In this document: one piece after another, positions 48,079-58,763 of the stretch
Position numbering within the stretch: the first letter of the stretch is position 1
How the letters are laid out: the number at the start of each line of letters is the position of its first letter
Assembly: GCF_019399895.1 (NCBI RefSeq)
Contig: NC_091890.1
Coordinates: forward strand, 1,350,705-1,414,704
Direction of reading: 5' to 3'
From: Cardiocondyla obscurior
Taxonomy: Eukaryota; Arthropoda; Insecta; Hymenoptera; Formicidae
Length of the DNA stretch: 64,000 bases
Position numbers and translations under genes: made by a program
Notes under the pieces: generated by a model
Databases searched by the model: none
The model's input: the letters and a program-made list of their open reading frames with translations, nothing else
What the model was told of the DNA's origin: nothing

Positions 48079-49626
48079 TAACGACAGTGATAGCAGTTGC
48101 AACGACTTCGCTATGTGGCAATTCATCTACAGACCGTTTCATTAGTTGCACGTTTTCCCCATTGTTGGAAAATCGAATTATTCATTATCCCCGGTACAGT
48201 AAATCTATACTAAACGCCTTGTTATATCTTCATTCATTATAAATGTTCGTTACAAACGTCGTCTCACGCGAAATGGCAATAAACGATATTAATGACAGAC
48301 GCGGGAAAAAAAAAAGAAAAAAAATTCCATCTAAAAATAAATTGAGAATAATTTAAAAATAATCTAAGAATAATCTAAGAATAAAAAATTAAATGCTCCA
48401 CGGTTTTGCGGCCTGGATATCGGAACTATCGTCGCGATCTAGTTAACGACGTGTTTAAGAAACTTTATCGCGAGGTTTGTTTTAATTAGTGCGATCTGGA
48501 AAGAGATATAGAATCCCCGAGTGAGTTTTATTTATAATTGATGGCGAGTTATTCGAGAAACGTAAGAGCCGCATGAAATAGAATAGTCATTTTAGAAAAT
48601 CGCACTTTAACTTTAACTTTCAGAAAACGCGCATTATCGTCGAGCTACGCAACGCGGAAGTTTGTCGTGCCTTCGGTAAACGGTTCGCAACGTTTAATTA
48701 TTTTTATTTTTGCGATAATATCGAAAGAAAAAATAAGCGTACCGTTGAAGAATAACGTTTGTTCGAGAATATTGTTGACGGGCTAATGGCATATTTAAAA
48801 AGAAAAAAAAAAGAAAAAAGAAAAAAAAAACAGCGTTACACGCGTACGCACGTTACGTGCTTCGGCAACAATGAAAGTGATTAATGCCGCGATGCTAATT
48901 GCAACGTACGAGCAAACTAGTACGAGGCTAATTCATTAATTGTTGCGTACTTTCGTTGCACGCGCGTAAGACACCGCGTGCGGAAACCTTTTATCGCATA
49001 GAAACACATACATAGGTAACGCGTAACGCGATAACGACAAACTTTGCCGGATCGAAAGAACGTTTGGAGAGACGATCTAATATATTATTTGCGCCGAGAC
49101 TCTCGCATCGAGTGAGATTCAATTTCGCAATGTGAATTAAATAAATATTCGAGTTTCGAACAGAGATACTTTCTTCTCCTCATTTCATACATTTTGTCTG
49201 AAAGGTTTTTTAACCGCTCTTTTATACATCGACTATTTTTCGCGGTCTTATCGAACGAAATTCGACTTCGCGACGGAAAATGAATGAATAATCAAAGAAC
49301 TTTGACGCGCACTGGCCCTCCTTTATGAATGTTTGTTCGAGGAATTTCTGACTGAAAAAATCCATGCGATTAAAAGAAATAAAAAAATAGTACGTCGTGT
49401 TAATCGGGACGTGTTCAAACGATGCGATCACGGGGACTGAAAATCAACGCGAGGGTAGGAAATAAAATCCCGCGGTTGTACGTACTTTCGACGAACGTGA
49501 GAGCCCGGCTTCGGCTCGTTACGACGTATTTAATAGGCAAATTGATGCGACGCGACCGCCGCAGCGTGACAATTTAATTAGGACCGCTACTGAATGAACG
49601 GTAACGGATGTGGAAGGTGTGCTCAC
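48079..49626. other. Non-coding stretch
   Basis: Poly-A-rich segments near 48.3 and 48.8 kb. No supported exon. It would be intron if the candidate minus-strand exon ending at 49627 is real. Confidence 0.4.
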
Positions 49627-50227
49627 CTCGAGGAAGGACGCTGACCGTCAGCTGACGACGCTGCCACGTGATGCGAGCACTCTTCCGACGTACTCCCGCC
49701 GCTCAAACCAAGGTGACGGAATTACGCAAATTGCGAGAGTCACTCGTGCGCGAAATCGTTCGCGGGGCACCGCGAGATCGTCCCGATCTCGCGAGTCGCG
49801 CGAAAAAAAATGCAAAGTGTCGGGAAAAAGTTCAACATTTTCGCGAGCGCTTGGACGGTAACGCGCAGACATTGGTCTCGTGCAAAAAATTCATCGCACT
49901 TAGTTTACTACCGCACATGTTCACAGATAAAGTTACAAGGTTCCCTAAAAAGATCACCGCGACCGCCGGACAAATCGGTAGATAGCGAGTCCGTGCAATC
50001 GGTCGATACCCGATCCATTAGTTATCCGATTGATCGCTCGATCGCATTTCTGATATCCGCTTTCCCGGTAAACAGTTCCCCGATACAATCTCGACTTCGG
50101 CCCGCGATTTTCGCGTCTCTGCCGATACCGCTATCGCGACGATAACGCGAAATCACGTCGCCGAGGACGCTCGCGAGACGACATGCAGGCGACACGCGAT
50201 TTCTCACCTACGAATGTTTTCGAGACT
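49627..50227 (-). other. Candidate 5' UTR exon of a minus-strand gene
   Basis: It starts at the predicted initiator (50227) and ends at a donor CTCGAG|GTGAGC. No long ATG-initiated frame reaches the donor; the frames that do are closed upstream by stops. A second donor, CGTAG|GTGAGA, lies only 20 bases after the initiator. Inference only, with no downstream exon found. Confidence 0.25.
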
Positions 50228-50263
50228 GACTGTGGAGGCTCGACCGCGTGGTAGAGCCTTATA
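50225..50263 (-). promoter_or_regulatory. TATA box plus initiator, minus strand
   Basis: On the minus strand TATAAGG is followed by a TCAGT initiator, the A lying 36 bases from the first T of the TATA box. TCAGT is the arthropod initiator consensus. The spacing is slightly longer than the usual 30 or so. Confidence 0.35.
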
Positions 50264-50784
50264 CCGGGTGGCACGCTCACCCCCCTCCCACTATCTGCTC
50301 GACTCAGTCTCGTACTACCCCCACTGCTACCCTCCACCTTCACCCCAACACAAGCATCCACCCCGCATCAACCCTTTGGGTTCACGAGGGTTCGAAAGTA
50401 TTGGTTTTACTCCGTCCCCCATTTTCTTCTCCCCCCGTTCACGTTCAAAGTGCTAGGAAACTCGAATCTTTAAATCTATGTGCTATTATTTTTATAACAT
50501 TAAATAATAAAAATCCACAAAATACAGATAGAAAAATAGTTGAAAATTAATAGAAAATTTTATACAGGGAAGTAATTTTATGTCTTGTAAATTTTTATTA
50601 TAAAAATAATAGCAAATGTAATTTATAAGTTTTAAAAGTGTCATGATATTTAATAAGAAAAACTTAATAAAAAATTGTTTTAATGCAAAAAAAAATATAT
50701 ATATATATGTATATATGTGTATGATTCGATAATTGCCCATCGGACAAAAAAACAGAAACAGCGATTAAAAAGAAACAGCGATTA
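50264..50784. other. Non-coding stretch
   Basis: GC-rich to 50.45 kb, then AT-rich with a TATATA microsatellite near 50.70 kb and a 17-bp tandem repeat (AACAGCGATTAAAAAG) just before the next palindrome. Confidence 0.45.
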
Positions 50785-50844
50785 AAAAGAAAAGAGCAAA
50801 AAAATTAAGAGCTGCAGCTCTTAATTTTTTTGCTCTTTTCTTTT
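50785..50844. repeat. Perfect 60-bp palindrome around GAGCTGCAGCTC
   Basis: Thirty-base arms without loop (AAAAGAAAAGAGC outward, CTGCAG at the centre). One arm type, AATTAAGAGCTGCAGCTC, recurs at 54795-54812 and 55291-55308. The right half, with TTAATTTTTAACTGAA, is inverted relative to the segment ending at 54812. Confidence 0.9.
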
Positions 50845-51875
50845 AATTTTTAACTGAACTCTGCGAAAGCTTACAGGAAGCGTTAATTTTATTAAAAATT
50901 TTATTTTGATTGCGTGACGAAGAGAGGTTGTTGCTCCGTTTTCCATCTAAAGTACGGGAAGCACTACGTCTTAGGTCGCGTGGTCGGATATTAAACTGTT
51001 CGGAACAAACCGTCGCAGCTAGTGTGCATGCAAGGACAGCTTCCGGTTCGTCGGTCGGTCGCATTACGAAAACTGAAGTGTAGCTCACTAGGCAGGCAGG
51101 ACACGAGTCGGACTTTGCCGCTGCGGAATGCGAATTGTACGGCGAAACTTAAGCGAGACTCGACCGTTCGCTACGGTATCAGACAACTGGCGTGATTCAC
51201 CGTGCCGCGGCACGCGAGTGCATTCTGAATACTTTTCGAAATGAAGCGGACGTGATAGAGCGTTAACCGCCTTCCCCGGCGTAAACTTCCACGCGATGAA
51301 TATAATAGAAGCGCGGAAGTAGAGTACGAGAGCGATCGATAAGCGAGGGCATTGAAAAATCGACGAACAATCTGAGAGGGACAGGCGTTGTTTTAAAATC
51401 GTTTTCAACTCGCTTGGGAAGTCATTATAAAAGGAAGTACTCCGCTGGACGAAATCGTATTCGTGATTCGTCATCGAATATTATTACTGCACTTGAAAGC
51501 AAGCGCGATAATTTATAAAAGTTTGTAATAAGTAATTAAAAATAAGACTGTGGCGGCCGAAAGGTCGACACAAAGAATAAAACGCCAGGAGAACACGGCA
51601 ACGCGGCGAACGGAAAAATCAGCCCGGCATCTAGCTGTGTATGCCGCAGTAACGCGGCAATATAATAATGAGATAAACAACCACTAGAAGCCGCATATAA
51701 ATAATTAATAACCCGCGAGCAAAAAAGAAATACACACGAATATAAAAAGGCCCAGGATCGGCAGAAAAAGCACGAAAAAGCGAATTCGTCGACTTTTCAT
51801 AAAGTACGCTTTTGGTGCTCTACTTAAGACGCACATTAGCGAAGGAAAGTAAAGAGGAGAGAAATCCAGAGACGG

Positions 51876-52172
51876 ATGCCGCCTAAACGGATACGTCGAG
51901 GCCGTCGTCCACCGAAAACGCCGAAATTCGTACCACCAAGTCTTGAGGAAAGCGAAAAGCCAGACGAGAACAATAACCTGCCGACGATCCAGAAGGAAAT
52001 AATCTTCCCGCCGGGAACTACTGGGATCTTAAAAAGAGTTACTACACAGCCGGCACCGCCGTCTAAACCGAAGCATATCACCGGCTTCGTGTTAAGACCG
52101 TGGATACTACATAAGATAAATTTGGATCCACAGAGACTAACCAGGCCGTCAAAAAAGACTAAACGTTTGTGA
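51876..52172 (+). CDS. 98-codon intact ORF inside the decayed element
   Basis: ATG in a fair context (GAGACGG before it). The predicted protein is proline-, lysine- and arginine-rich: a basic start (MPPKRIRRGRRPPK), an acidic segment (EESEKPDENNN), then a second basic tail ending KKTKRL. No zinc finger, signal peptide or membrane segment. It sits on the same strand as the gag-like remnants 2 kb downstream and could be the N-terminal part of the same polyprotein, but I do not recognise the family. It may equally be a chance frame. Confidence 0.35.
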   Translation: MPPKRIRRGRRPPKTPKFVPPSLEESEKPDENNNLPTIQKEIIFPPGTTGILKRVTTQPAPPSKPKHITGFVLRPWILHKINLDPQRLTRPSKKTKRL

Positions 52173-53187
52173 AGAAGGTTCCTTTTGTAGAAACTTTGTA
52201 GGGAAAAATATGGAAACTAGTTAAGTTACTGTATTTCTGCATAAACTGCTGCGATATAACGATATCTTGCCGTTTATTCTCTCGGTGTTATACTTGTCAC
52301 GCTTTTGACACATAGCATCAGTGTATCACGACCCTGTATTATATTAGTATAAACTAATACTATTTAATCCAATGGGCTTACGGACCGTTATTTCCTATCT
52401 GCAATACCAAGCGTTTTGGTTAATATTATTAATGTTTTACGTATTTAATATAAATACAGGGTGTCCCAGATCAGTGGACTGACCCGAAAATTTTAGATAG
52501 AATTCGCCGAGATAAGACGAAAAGTAAAATTATCAGTAATAAATCAAGGAAAAAAATTAATTAATTTACGCGTGAGAGCGACAAGGAAGCGCGGGTTTGA
52601 GCGAGAGTGCGATACAGCGGGCTGCGACACTCGACTTTCAAAATTGTTTAACGTGCAAGAAATTATTTACGTTGCTCGTTACAAAAACTACCTCCATATT
52701 TCGCTGAAATGGCACTTTGGGTACACTTAGCAACAGTCTTGCGCGAGTTGCAAACAACCCTATCGCGATTCTCGCCCGTACATGTACCAGTCATCTCGGG
52801 GCTGACGGAAGTAGAGATAGCGTCCTACAGTTCTTTCCGAGAAGCGATTTATAACAAACATGATATATCATTCAGAAAAAGAAAAAAGAAAAAAAAAAAA
52901 ACCTTTGCTGTATTTCGAAAATAAAATTGCGAGAAAGTCACTTATATTGAGGCTTACTAAATTGGTTTATATTATTGGTATGTAAAAAATTACTTTACCA
53001 AATTATACTCTGATTTAAGCGGAGTTTTACAAATTTTATAATAAGATCAAATGTTAGTATAATAACGAAATAAAGAAGAAAAAATAACAGGTCTGTTTGC
53101 CTTTACAAAACCGACATTTAAAAAGAGCAAATGCTCTTTCTAAAATCGAGCTGAAAAGTTAATGAAACGCTCGGGTATGAAAATGAC

Positions 53188-53449
53188 AAAAAAAGAGACC
53201 AACATTTTGGATCAAAAGATCTAAAAGAGAAAATTGTACGAAATTAAAGCAAATGTATGAATGAGTAATTGCGCAAATATGCGCTTTAAAATGTCTTTAA
53301 TAATTTTTCAAGTTCACTTAATACTAAAAAAAATTCAAGACATTTTAAAGCGCATATTTGCGCAATTACTCATTCATAAATTTGCTTTAATTTCATACAA
53401 TTTTCTCTTTTAGATCTTTTGATCCAAAATGTTGGTCTCTTTTTTTTTA
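53188..53449. repeat. 113-bp inverted repeat inside A4
   Basis: GAGACCAACATTTTGGATCA through GCGCTTTAAAATGTCTT is mirrored at 53336-53449 with very few differences. The loop is about 35 bp. Confidence 0.92.
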
Positions 53450-53596
53450 ATAAAGTTTACTAATTATAAATATATTAGTTATCGTACATTACAAGTGCCA
53501 TATTTTGCTTTAAAACTTTTAATCTTTCATTTGAATTAGTCTCAAACGTCCGCACAGATACTCTCGAAAAGTGTGCATATCAATCATACACACACA

Positions 53597-53660
53597 TATC
53601 GTTTCCACACTACCTTGTAATGAGGCAAATAGCTCATTACAAGGTAGTGTGGAAACGATA
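53597..53660. repeat. Perfect 28-bp-arm hairpin inside A4
   Basis: TATCGTTTCCACACTACCTT through AATGAG and its inverse, with the loop GCAAATAG. Confidence 0.95.
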
Positions 53661-54026
53661 GCGTTTCCGTATTAAAAATTAATAAAAAAATAATTCTGAA
53701 ATTGATTAATAATTTCATTTCGCTAGTTTTGCACGCGAAAAAGAAATCGTTTCACTTCGCTTGTGTTATTGTCTCGTATCGCTCGCTCGTTACTCCGCCC
53801 GCTGTCTATCGCGCTCTCGCTCAAGCCCGCGGCTTCTTTGTCGCTCTCACGCGTAAATTAATTAATTTTTTATCTCAAAAACCACTAATAATTTTTAAAA
53901 ACCGTAAAAGACTTTTCGTCTTATCTCGGCGAGTTCTACCTAAAATTTTCGGGTCAGTCCACTGATCTGGGACACCCTTCGCCGATTATGTCCATGATAA
54001 AATAATTTTGGCAAACCGAGTGCCTG

Positions 54027-54250
54027 CACTGAGAAAAAAAATAATTTAATCTAAAAAAATATTTAGTTGAATACGTTCAAACAAATAAATTATTTAAAGT
54101 AAGCAAAAATATATTTGAATTAATAAAATATATTAAAATAGACAATATATTTTACTAATGTAAATGTATTTTTGCTCACTTTAAATAAACATTTGTTTGA
54201 ACGTATGCAACTAAATATTTGTTTTAATTAAATAATTTTTTTTCTCAGTG
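54027..54250. mobile_element. 224-bp MITE with CACTGAG ends
   Basis: It begins CACTGAGAAAAAAAATAATT and ends AAATAATTTTTTTTCTCAGTG. The arms are inverted repeats (ACGTTCAAACAAATAAATT against ATTTGTTTGAACGTATGC). It lies in the gag-like remnant. I could not define a target-site duplication. Confidence 0.85.
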
Positions 54251-54420
54251 TGTCGTCGGAAGAAAGCTAATCAGTTACATCGTCGAGGGCATCCCGAATA
54301 AAGTTACGCACGCAAGCGAGAATACAGCAGTATGATTTGATGGAGAAGACAACGACGGCTTTTGCTAACGTCTTTCCGCCGAGGGAAGCGACGCGTCGAG
54401 CGCACACACGGCCGTAAGAA

Positions 54421-54500
54421 AAAGTGATCCTCCAGCCAAGGAACAACGGAAACCGGAAGAATTTGTGCAGCAAAAATGTTACAATTGCAACGAATATTGA
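54421..54500 (+). pseudogene. Broken CCHC zinc-knuckle of a gag-like gene
   Basis: One frame reads a lysine/glutamate-rich linker, then CYNCNEY followed by a stop where the knuckle's glycine and histidine would be expected. Zinc knuckles (CX2CX4HX4C) are typical of retroelement Gag. A different frame at 54424-54720 is open for 98 codons from a GTG, but it has no recognised motif. Confidence 0.5.
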
Positions 54501-54820
54501 TATCTCCGAAAATGATTCCGGTGTAATAAAGCAAAAAAATTATGTTAACCCTGATCTGTCGCATGAAGTTAAGGTAAAGATACAAGATTCATTCGAAATA
54601 TATTATGTGAAGGCGGTAAAACCGCCAGAACCCGCAACAGAAAATATTTTTAAGTTTACCCTCCCGATACATACAGTAATAAAATACAATAGTAAAATAC
54701 ATAATAATAAAATCAATTAATATTTCAAAATCAACTAATGTTTCTGCAAAAATTTTGCAGAATGCAATTAAAAATTAAAAAAAAAAAAGCAAAAAATTAA
54801 GAGCTGCAGCTCATAATACC

Positions 54821-55123
54821 TGCGACTTCTTTCAGCGACGATCACCTACGACAAGCAACGATCGGGCTCGAGTCCTTATGCGGACGTTCAAAAATCGATA
54901 TTATGTAGCGAGTCGACCGCCGAGTTGCCGACAGTCTCTGAATCGCGCCGATGCGTTTGTGGGTGCCACGAGATACGCGCGCAGCTTTTTTGTTAGATAC
55001 CGCCGTTTCGGAAAGCGATTTTCAAAACGGATAGCACCGATGAACATCCACGTAAGGACCCGAGCCCGATCGTCGATTGTCGTAGGCGATTGTCGCTGAA
55101 AGAAGTCACAGAAAAGTCAGTCG
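54821..55123. mobile_element. Short element R, copy 1 (left tip deleted)
   Basis: Same as 55319-55634 but it begins at TGCGACTTCTTTCAGCGACG, missing the first 13 bases or so. The right end AGAAAAGTCAGTCG is intact. Confidence 0.88.
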
Positions 55124-55318
55124 CTTGCCAACATAATAAAATACATACTGTAATAAAATACATACAGTAATAAAATACATACAATAATAAAATACATAAT
55201 AATAAAATCAATTAATGTTTCAAAATCAATTAATGTTTCTGCAAAAATTTTGCAGAATGCAATTAAAAATTAAAAAAAAAAGAGCAAAAAAATTAAAAGC
55301 TGCAGCTCATAATACCTG

Positions 55319-55634
55319 CGACTGACTTTTCTGCGACTTCTTTCAGCGACGATCACCTACGACAAGCGACGATCGGGCTCGAGTCCTTATGCGGACGTTC
55401 AAAAATCGATATTATGTAGCGAGTCGACCGCCGAGTTGCCGACAGTCTCTGAATCGCGCCGATGCGTTTGTGGGTGCCACGAGATACGCGCGCGGCTTTT
55501 TTGTTAGATACCGCCGTTTCGGAAAGCGATTTTCAAAACGAATAGCACCGATGAACATCCGCGTAAGGACCCGAGCCCGATCGTCGATTGTCGTAGGCGA
55601 TTGTCGCTGAAAGAAGTCACAGAAAAGTCAGTCG
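55319..55634. mobile_element. Short element R, copy 2, with 70-bp terminal inverted repeats
   Basis: CGACTGACTTTTCTGCGACT through GACGATCGGGCTCGAGTCCT is mirrored at the right end (CCGAGCCCGATCGTC through AGAAAAGTCAGTCG). The 150-bp GC-rich centre includes an open frame on the + strand that is conserved between the copies, but it merely spans the repeat. The two copies plus about 190 bp of AT-rich flank are direct repeats with period 511 bp, so they arose by tandem duplication and not by two insertions. Confidence 0.9.
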
Positions 55635-55694
55635 CTTGCCAACATAATAAAATACATACAGTAATAAATAAATAAAATAAAAAAAAAAACTCAC

Positions 55695-55869
55695 CGTTTC
55701 GGAGACATTTTTTACTTCCACTAGCAGGGCAACAACAGGTGAAAGATAAGTTCAAACAAAGTTCTCCAAGTTGCCGTAATAAGCACAAACTAAGATATCC
55801 TGTGCTTGTTTTATCAGTAGATTCATAACACCTTCGCCGTAAATTCATCCTTCAATATCTTTCGTTTAT
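55695..55869 (-). CDS. Candidate start-codon exon, duplication unit 1
   Basis: On the minus strand the acceptor ATTAACTTTGCAG and donor GAAACG|GTGAGT bound a 175-base exon. An ATG at 55848, after an in-frame stop, opens a frame of 51 codons to the donor (phase 1). The peptide is leucine- and cysteine-rich with a TCCCP motif near its end. The unit 2 equivalent (57245-57068) keeps both splice sites and differs by an in-frame 3-bp insertion and two replacements. The in-frame indel slightly favours coding. No next exon was found to the left, and the family is not recognised. An untranslated RNA remains possible. Confidence 0.4.
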
Positions 55870-56279
55870 CTGCAAAGTTAATAAAAATTAGGGTGATATA
55901 TGCGAAGTTCTACGATACTCGCGAGATCCCGCTTCCGTTGCGAACGGCAACAATAGAACAGAAAAATATACGCCGACGTTCTTCCGTTTCACGCCGATAA
56001 CCGAAGTGTGGGGGGAGAAGAGGGGGGCGAGGGGGATCAACGTCGGTTGCAAGCCCGAGTGGCTGCTTCTTCTTCCTTCCGAAACAAAATGTCGAGAGCC
56101 TCGATCCGTTTCTTCCGAACGACCGACTAACGTTCGCGAGGACTTTCCCGGCATTGTCGGGACTGATTTCTAGCGAGATAACGAGCGATCGAAAAAACAT
56201 ATGTCCACCGAACACCCCCGTGCCCCTCAGATGGGGGAGAAACGACGATATTCTCGCGACGGTACTCACTTGACGACGC

Positions 56280-56600
56280 CGTCTCGAGTGCGAGAAAGAC
56301 GGCTTGAACTTGTTAGAAAGAAACGACCGAAGCCGGTCGTCGCGCTCGGGCCTGTTCTTTCCACCAGCTAGCACCCATCCGTGCTTTGATTCCATCCGAA
56401 TTCTCATCAGGCGATCGACTTTCGGCTCGTAAAAACGATAAAAAGTCATACTTACGAGAAACAGGGTACTGCGATGCCTTCACGAAATTTTCGCGGCATT
56501 TAGTAGCTTCGTCGAACAAAGCCGGGTAATGGCGTCGACTTTAGTCACCGATCTTCGATGATTGCGGGCCGCCAGCGTCCCGCCTCTCGCCGCCCAGATA
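56280..56600 (-). ncRNA. Candidate upstream exon with two donors, unit 1
   Basis: Two consensus donors occur on the minus strand: GTTTCTC|GTAAGT after 56456 and CGTCAA|GTGAGT after 56280. Either could end a 5' exon that splices to 55869. An ATG at 56600 opens a 45-codon frame beginning MKLSIWAARGGTLAARN, with an arginine-rich, mitochondrial-presequence-like look. It ends before either donor, and in unit 2 it carries a 12-bp in-frame insertion. It could be an upstream ORF. The 5' limit shown is that ATG; the true start is unknown. Confidence 0.35.
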
Positions 56601-57059
56601 CTTAATTTCATTATATTATTTGCGCCGGCAAGCGAACAAAGCCCAGTGCGTAGCTTCGAAGCTGGGCCGCACCGAAATTATAGAGTATTCCCGCAATGAA
56701 ACTAACGAGGTTAGAAGAAATGTGAAGCGCGACGCGAGAAGAGAACGACTGGCGATTCGCGCGCGCGAACTTTTCTTCTCGAAGTTGATCGCGAGACGTC
56801 GCGAGGCGCCACAAGGCGCGTCAAGGCATTATTTTTAACGCGCGGGTCCTTTCAAAACGCAACAGGTAATAAACTCGCGGATACAAGCTCAAAGAAGACC
56901 AGAAGACTGCGTTTGTACGTTCTAAATTAGATAAATTTTCTCAAATGTTAAAATAGTAATAAATCTAGCGTTATAAAAATATTCCCTCGCGCGCACACGG
57001 CGAGGAAAATTATTAAAAAAAAAATATCAAAATTTAGATTTATATACATGTAAAAAAAA

Positions 57060-58448
57060 AAACTCACCGTTTCGGAGACGACATTTTTGACTTCCACTAG
57101 TAGGGCAACAGCAGGTAAAAGATAAGTTCAAACAAAGTTCTCCAAGTTGCCGTAATAAGCACAAACTAAGATATCCTGTGCTTGTTTTATCAGTAGATTC
57201 ATAACACCTTCGCCGTAAATTCATCCTTCAATATCTTTCGTTTATCTGCAAAGTTAATAAAAATTAGGGTGATATATGCGAAGTTCTACGATACTCGCGA
57301 GATCCCGCTTCCGTTGCGAACGGCAACAATAGAACAGAAAAATATACGTCGACGTTCTTTCGTTTCACGCCGTAACCAAAGTGAGGGGGGAGGAGGAGGG
57401 GGGCAAGGGGGATCGACGTCGGTTGCAAGCCCGAGTGGCTGCTTCTTCTTCCTTCTGAAACAAAATGTCGAGAGCCTCGATCCGTTTCTTCCGAACGACC
57501 GACTAACGTTCGCGAGGACTTTCCCGACATTGTCGGGACTGATTTCTAGCGAGATAACGAGCGATCGAAAAAACATATGTCCACCGAACACCCCCGTGCC
57601 CCTCAGATGGGGGAGAAACGACGATATTCTCGCGACGGTACTCACTTGACGACGCCGTCTCGAGTGCGAGAAAGACGGCTTGAACTTGTTAGAAAGAAAC
57701 GACCGAAGCCGGTCGTCGCGCTCGGGCCTGTTCTTTCCACCAGCTAGCATCCATCCGTGCTTTGATTCCATCCGAATTCAGGCGATCGACTTTCGACTCG
57801 TAGAAACGATAAAAAGTCATACTTACGAGAAATAGGGTACCGCGATTCCTTCACGAAATTTTCGATGCGTTTAGTAGCTTCGTCGAACAAAGCCGGGTAA
57901 TGGCTACGCTAATGGCGTCGACTTTAGTCACCGATCTTCGATGATTGCGGGCCGCCAGCCTCCCACTTCCCGCCGCCCAGATACTTAATTTCATTATATT
58001 ATTTGCGCCGGCAATCGAACAAAGCCCAGTGCGTAACTTCGAAGCTGGGCCGCACCGAAATTACAGAGTATTCCCGCGATGAAACTAACGAGGTTAAAAG
58101 AAACGCGAAGCTCGACGCGAGAAGAGAACGACTGGCGATTCGCGCGCGCGAACTTTTCTTCTCGAAGTTGGTCGCGAGACGTCGCGAGGCGCCACAAGGG
58201 GGCCACAAGGCGCCACAAGGCGTTATTTTCAACGCGCGGATCCTTTCAAAATGCGACAGGTAATAAACTCGCGGATACAAGCTCGAAGAAAGCCAGAAGA
58301 CTGCGTTTGTACGTTCTAAATTAAATAAATCTTCTTAAATGTTAAGATAGTAATTAATCTAGTGTTATAAAAATATTTTTTCGCGCGCACACGGCGAGGG
58401 AAATTATTTAAAAAAAACATATCAAAATTTAGATTTATATACATGTAA
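57060..58448 (-). repeat. 1.37-kb tandem duplication, unit 2
   Basis: Second copy, ending at TATATACATGTAAAA about 400 bp before the reductase start codon. It keeps the donors at 57837, 57646 and 57068 and the acceptor before 57245. A 5-bp deletion near 57778 and a compensated frame change near 57385 disrupt the longest antisense frame, which argues that this frame is not protein. Confidence 0.95.
57068..57245 (-). CDS. Candidate start-codon exon, duplication unit 2
   Basis: Equivalent of 55869-55695, with ATG at 57224 and 52 codons to the donor. The splice sites are identical to unit 1. Either unit could provide the exon to one downstream gene, or each unit could be its own short transcript. 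Confidence 0.38.
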
Positions 58449-58710
58449 AAAAAAAAAATAATATTACGATGAATATTCGGCTCGAGAGTAAACAACGTTT
58501 TGTTCATGCATTCTAATTCTTAGTTAATTTCTATGTAAATTTGCAAAATGAGAAAAATAGAGAAGCAAGTTTTCATGTAAATTTGTCGACAAAGCCGAGT
58601 TTTACGCGCGACAAGTTTTTGTTTAATCTGTAATACCAGTGATTGGTATTGCATTACGTTCTATCGAGCTAACTTTGATTGCGAGATGGCAACACGTCGC
58701 GAGATAATGC
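58449..58710. other. Intergenic DNA upstream of the reductase
   Basis: AT-rich and unique, between the duplication and the promoter. No gene is seen. Confidence 0.5.
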
Positions 58711-58712
58711 GT

Positions 58713-58763
58713 TATATAAGTCACCGGCTGACCGGCCACGTATGACGTACGATACAACAGTCG
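58713..58763 (+). promoter_or_regulatory. Putative TATA promoter of the aldo-keto reductase gene
   Basis: TATATAAG at 58713 lies 133 bp before the start codon. A possible start site lies 30-50 bases later, near TATGACG or CAACAGTCG. A sequence TTCCCTCAG directly before 58839 could alternatively be the acceptor of a 5' UTR intron. Confidence 0.4.

Larger units (their letters stand above)
52457..53978. mobile_element. Large family A relative (A4), 1.5 kb
   Basis: CAGGGTGTCCCAGATCAGTG and its exact inverse are the termini. The arms continue as inverted repeats for about 180 bp through CGCCGAGATAAGACGAAAAG and TTAATTTACGCGTGAGAGCG into the ACAAGGAAGC-type core that family A shares. The 1.1-kb interior holds two further hairpins and two low-complexity short frames, but no transposase. 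It interrupts the gag-like element. Confidence 0.88.
50821..54812 (+). mobile_element. Decayed 4-kb element with gag-like remnants
   Basis: The segment is bounded by inverted copies of GAGCTGCAGCTCTTAATT plus TTTGCTCTT and an AATTTTTAA stretch. Between 54252 and 54500 one frame shows GRKLISYIVEGIPN, a pattern typical of retrotransposon Gag, then two stops, then CYNCNEY and a stop, the first half of a CCHC zinc knuckle. A 98-codon + frame at 51876 precedes it. I infer a degenerate LTR-retrotransposon-like gag region, now interrupted by the A4 element and a MITE. No protease, reverse transcriptase or integrase remains, and the long terminal repeats could not be defined. Confidence 0.5.
55690..57057 (-). 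repeat. 1.37-kb tandem duplication, unit 1
   Basis: From ACTCACCGTTTCGGAGAC to TTTATATACATGTAAAA, followed at once by unit 2. Substitutions and small indels separate the units at a few percent. The block contains minus-strand splice signals (see the exon entries) and a GC-rich part that overlaps several ORFs. Confidence 0.95.

Noticed and set aside
55910..56449. 179-codon minus frame conserved in the duplicated unit (57286-57771)
   Set aside because: The unit 2 copy has lost its start through a 5-bp deletion, has a compensated local frame change and mostly replacement differences. The frame also runs over two splice donors.
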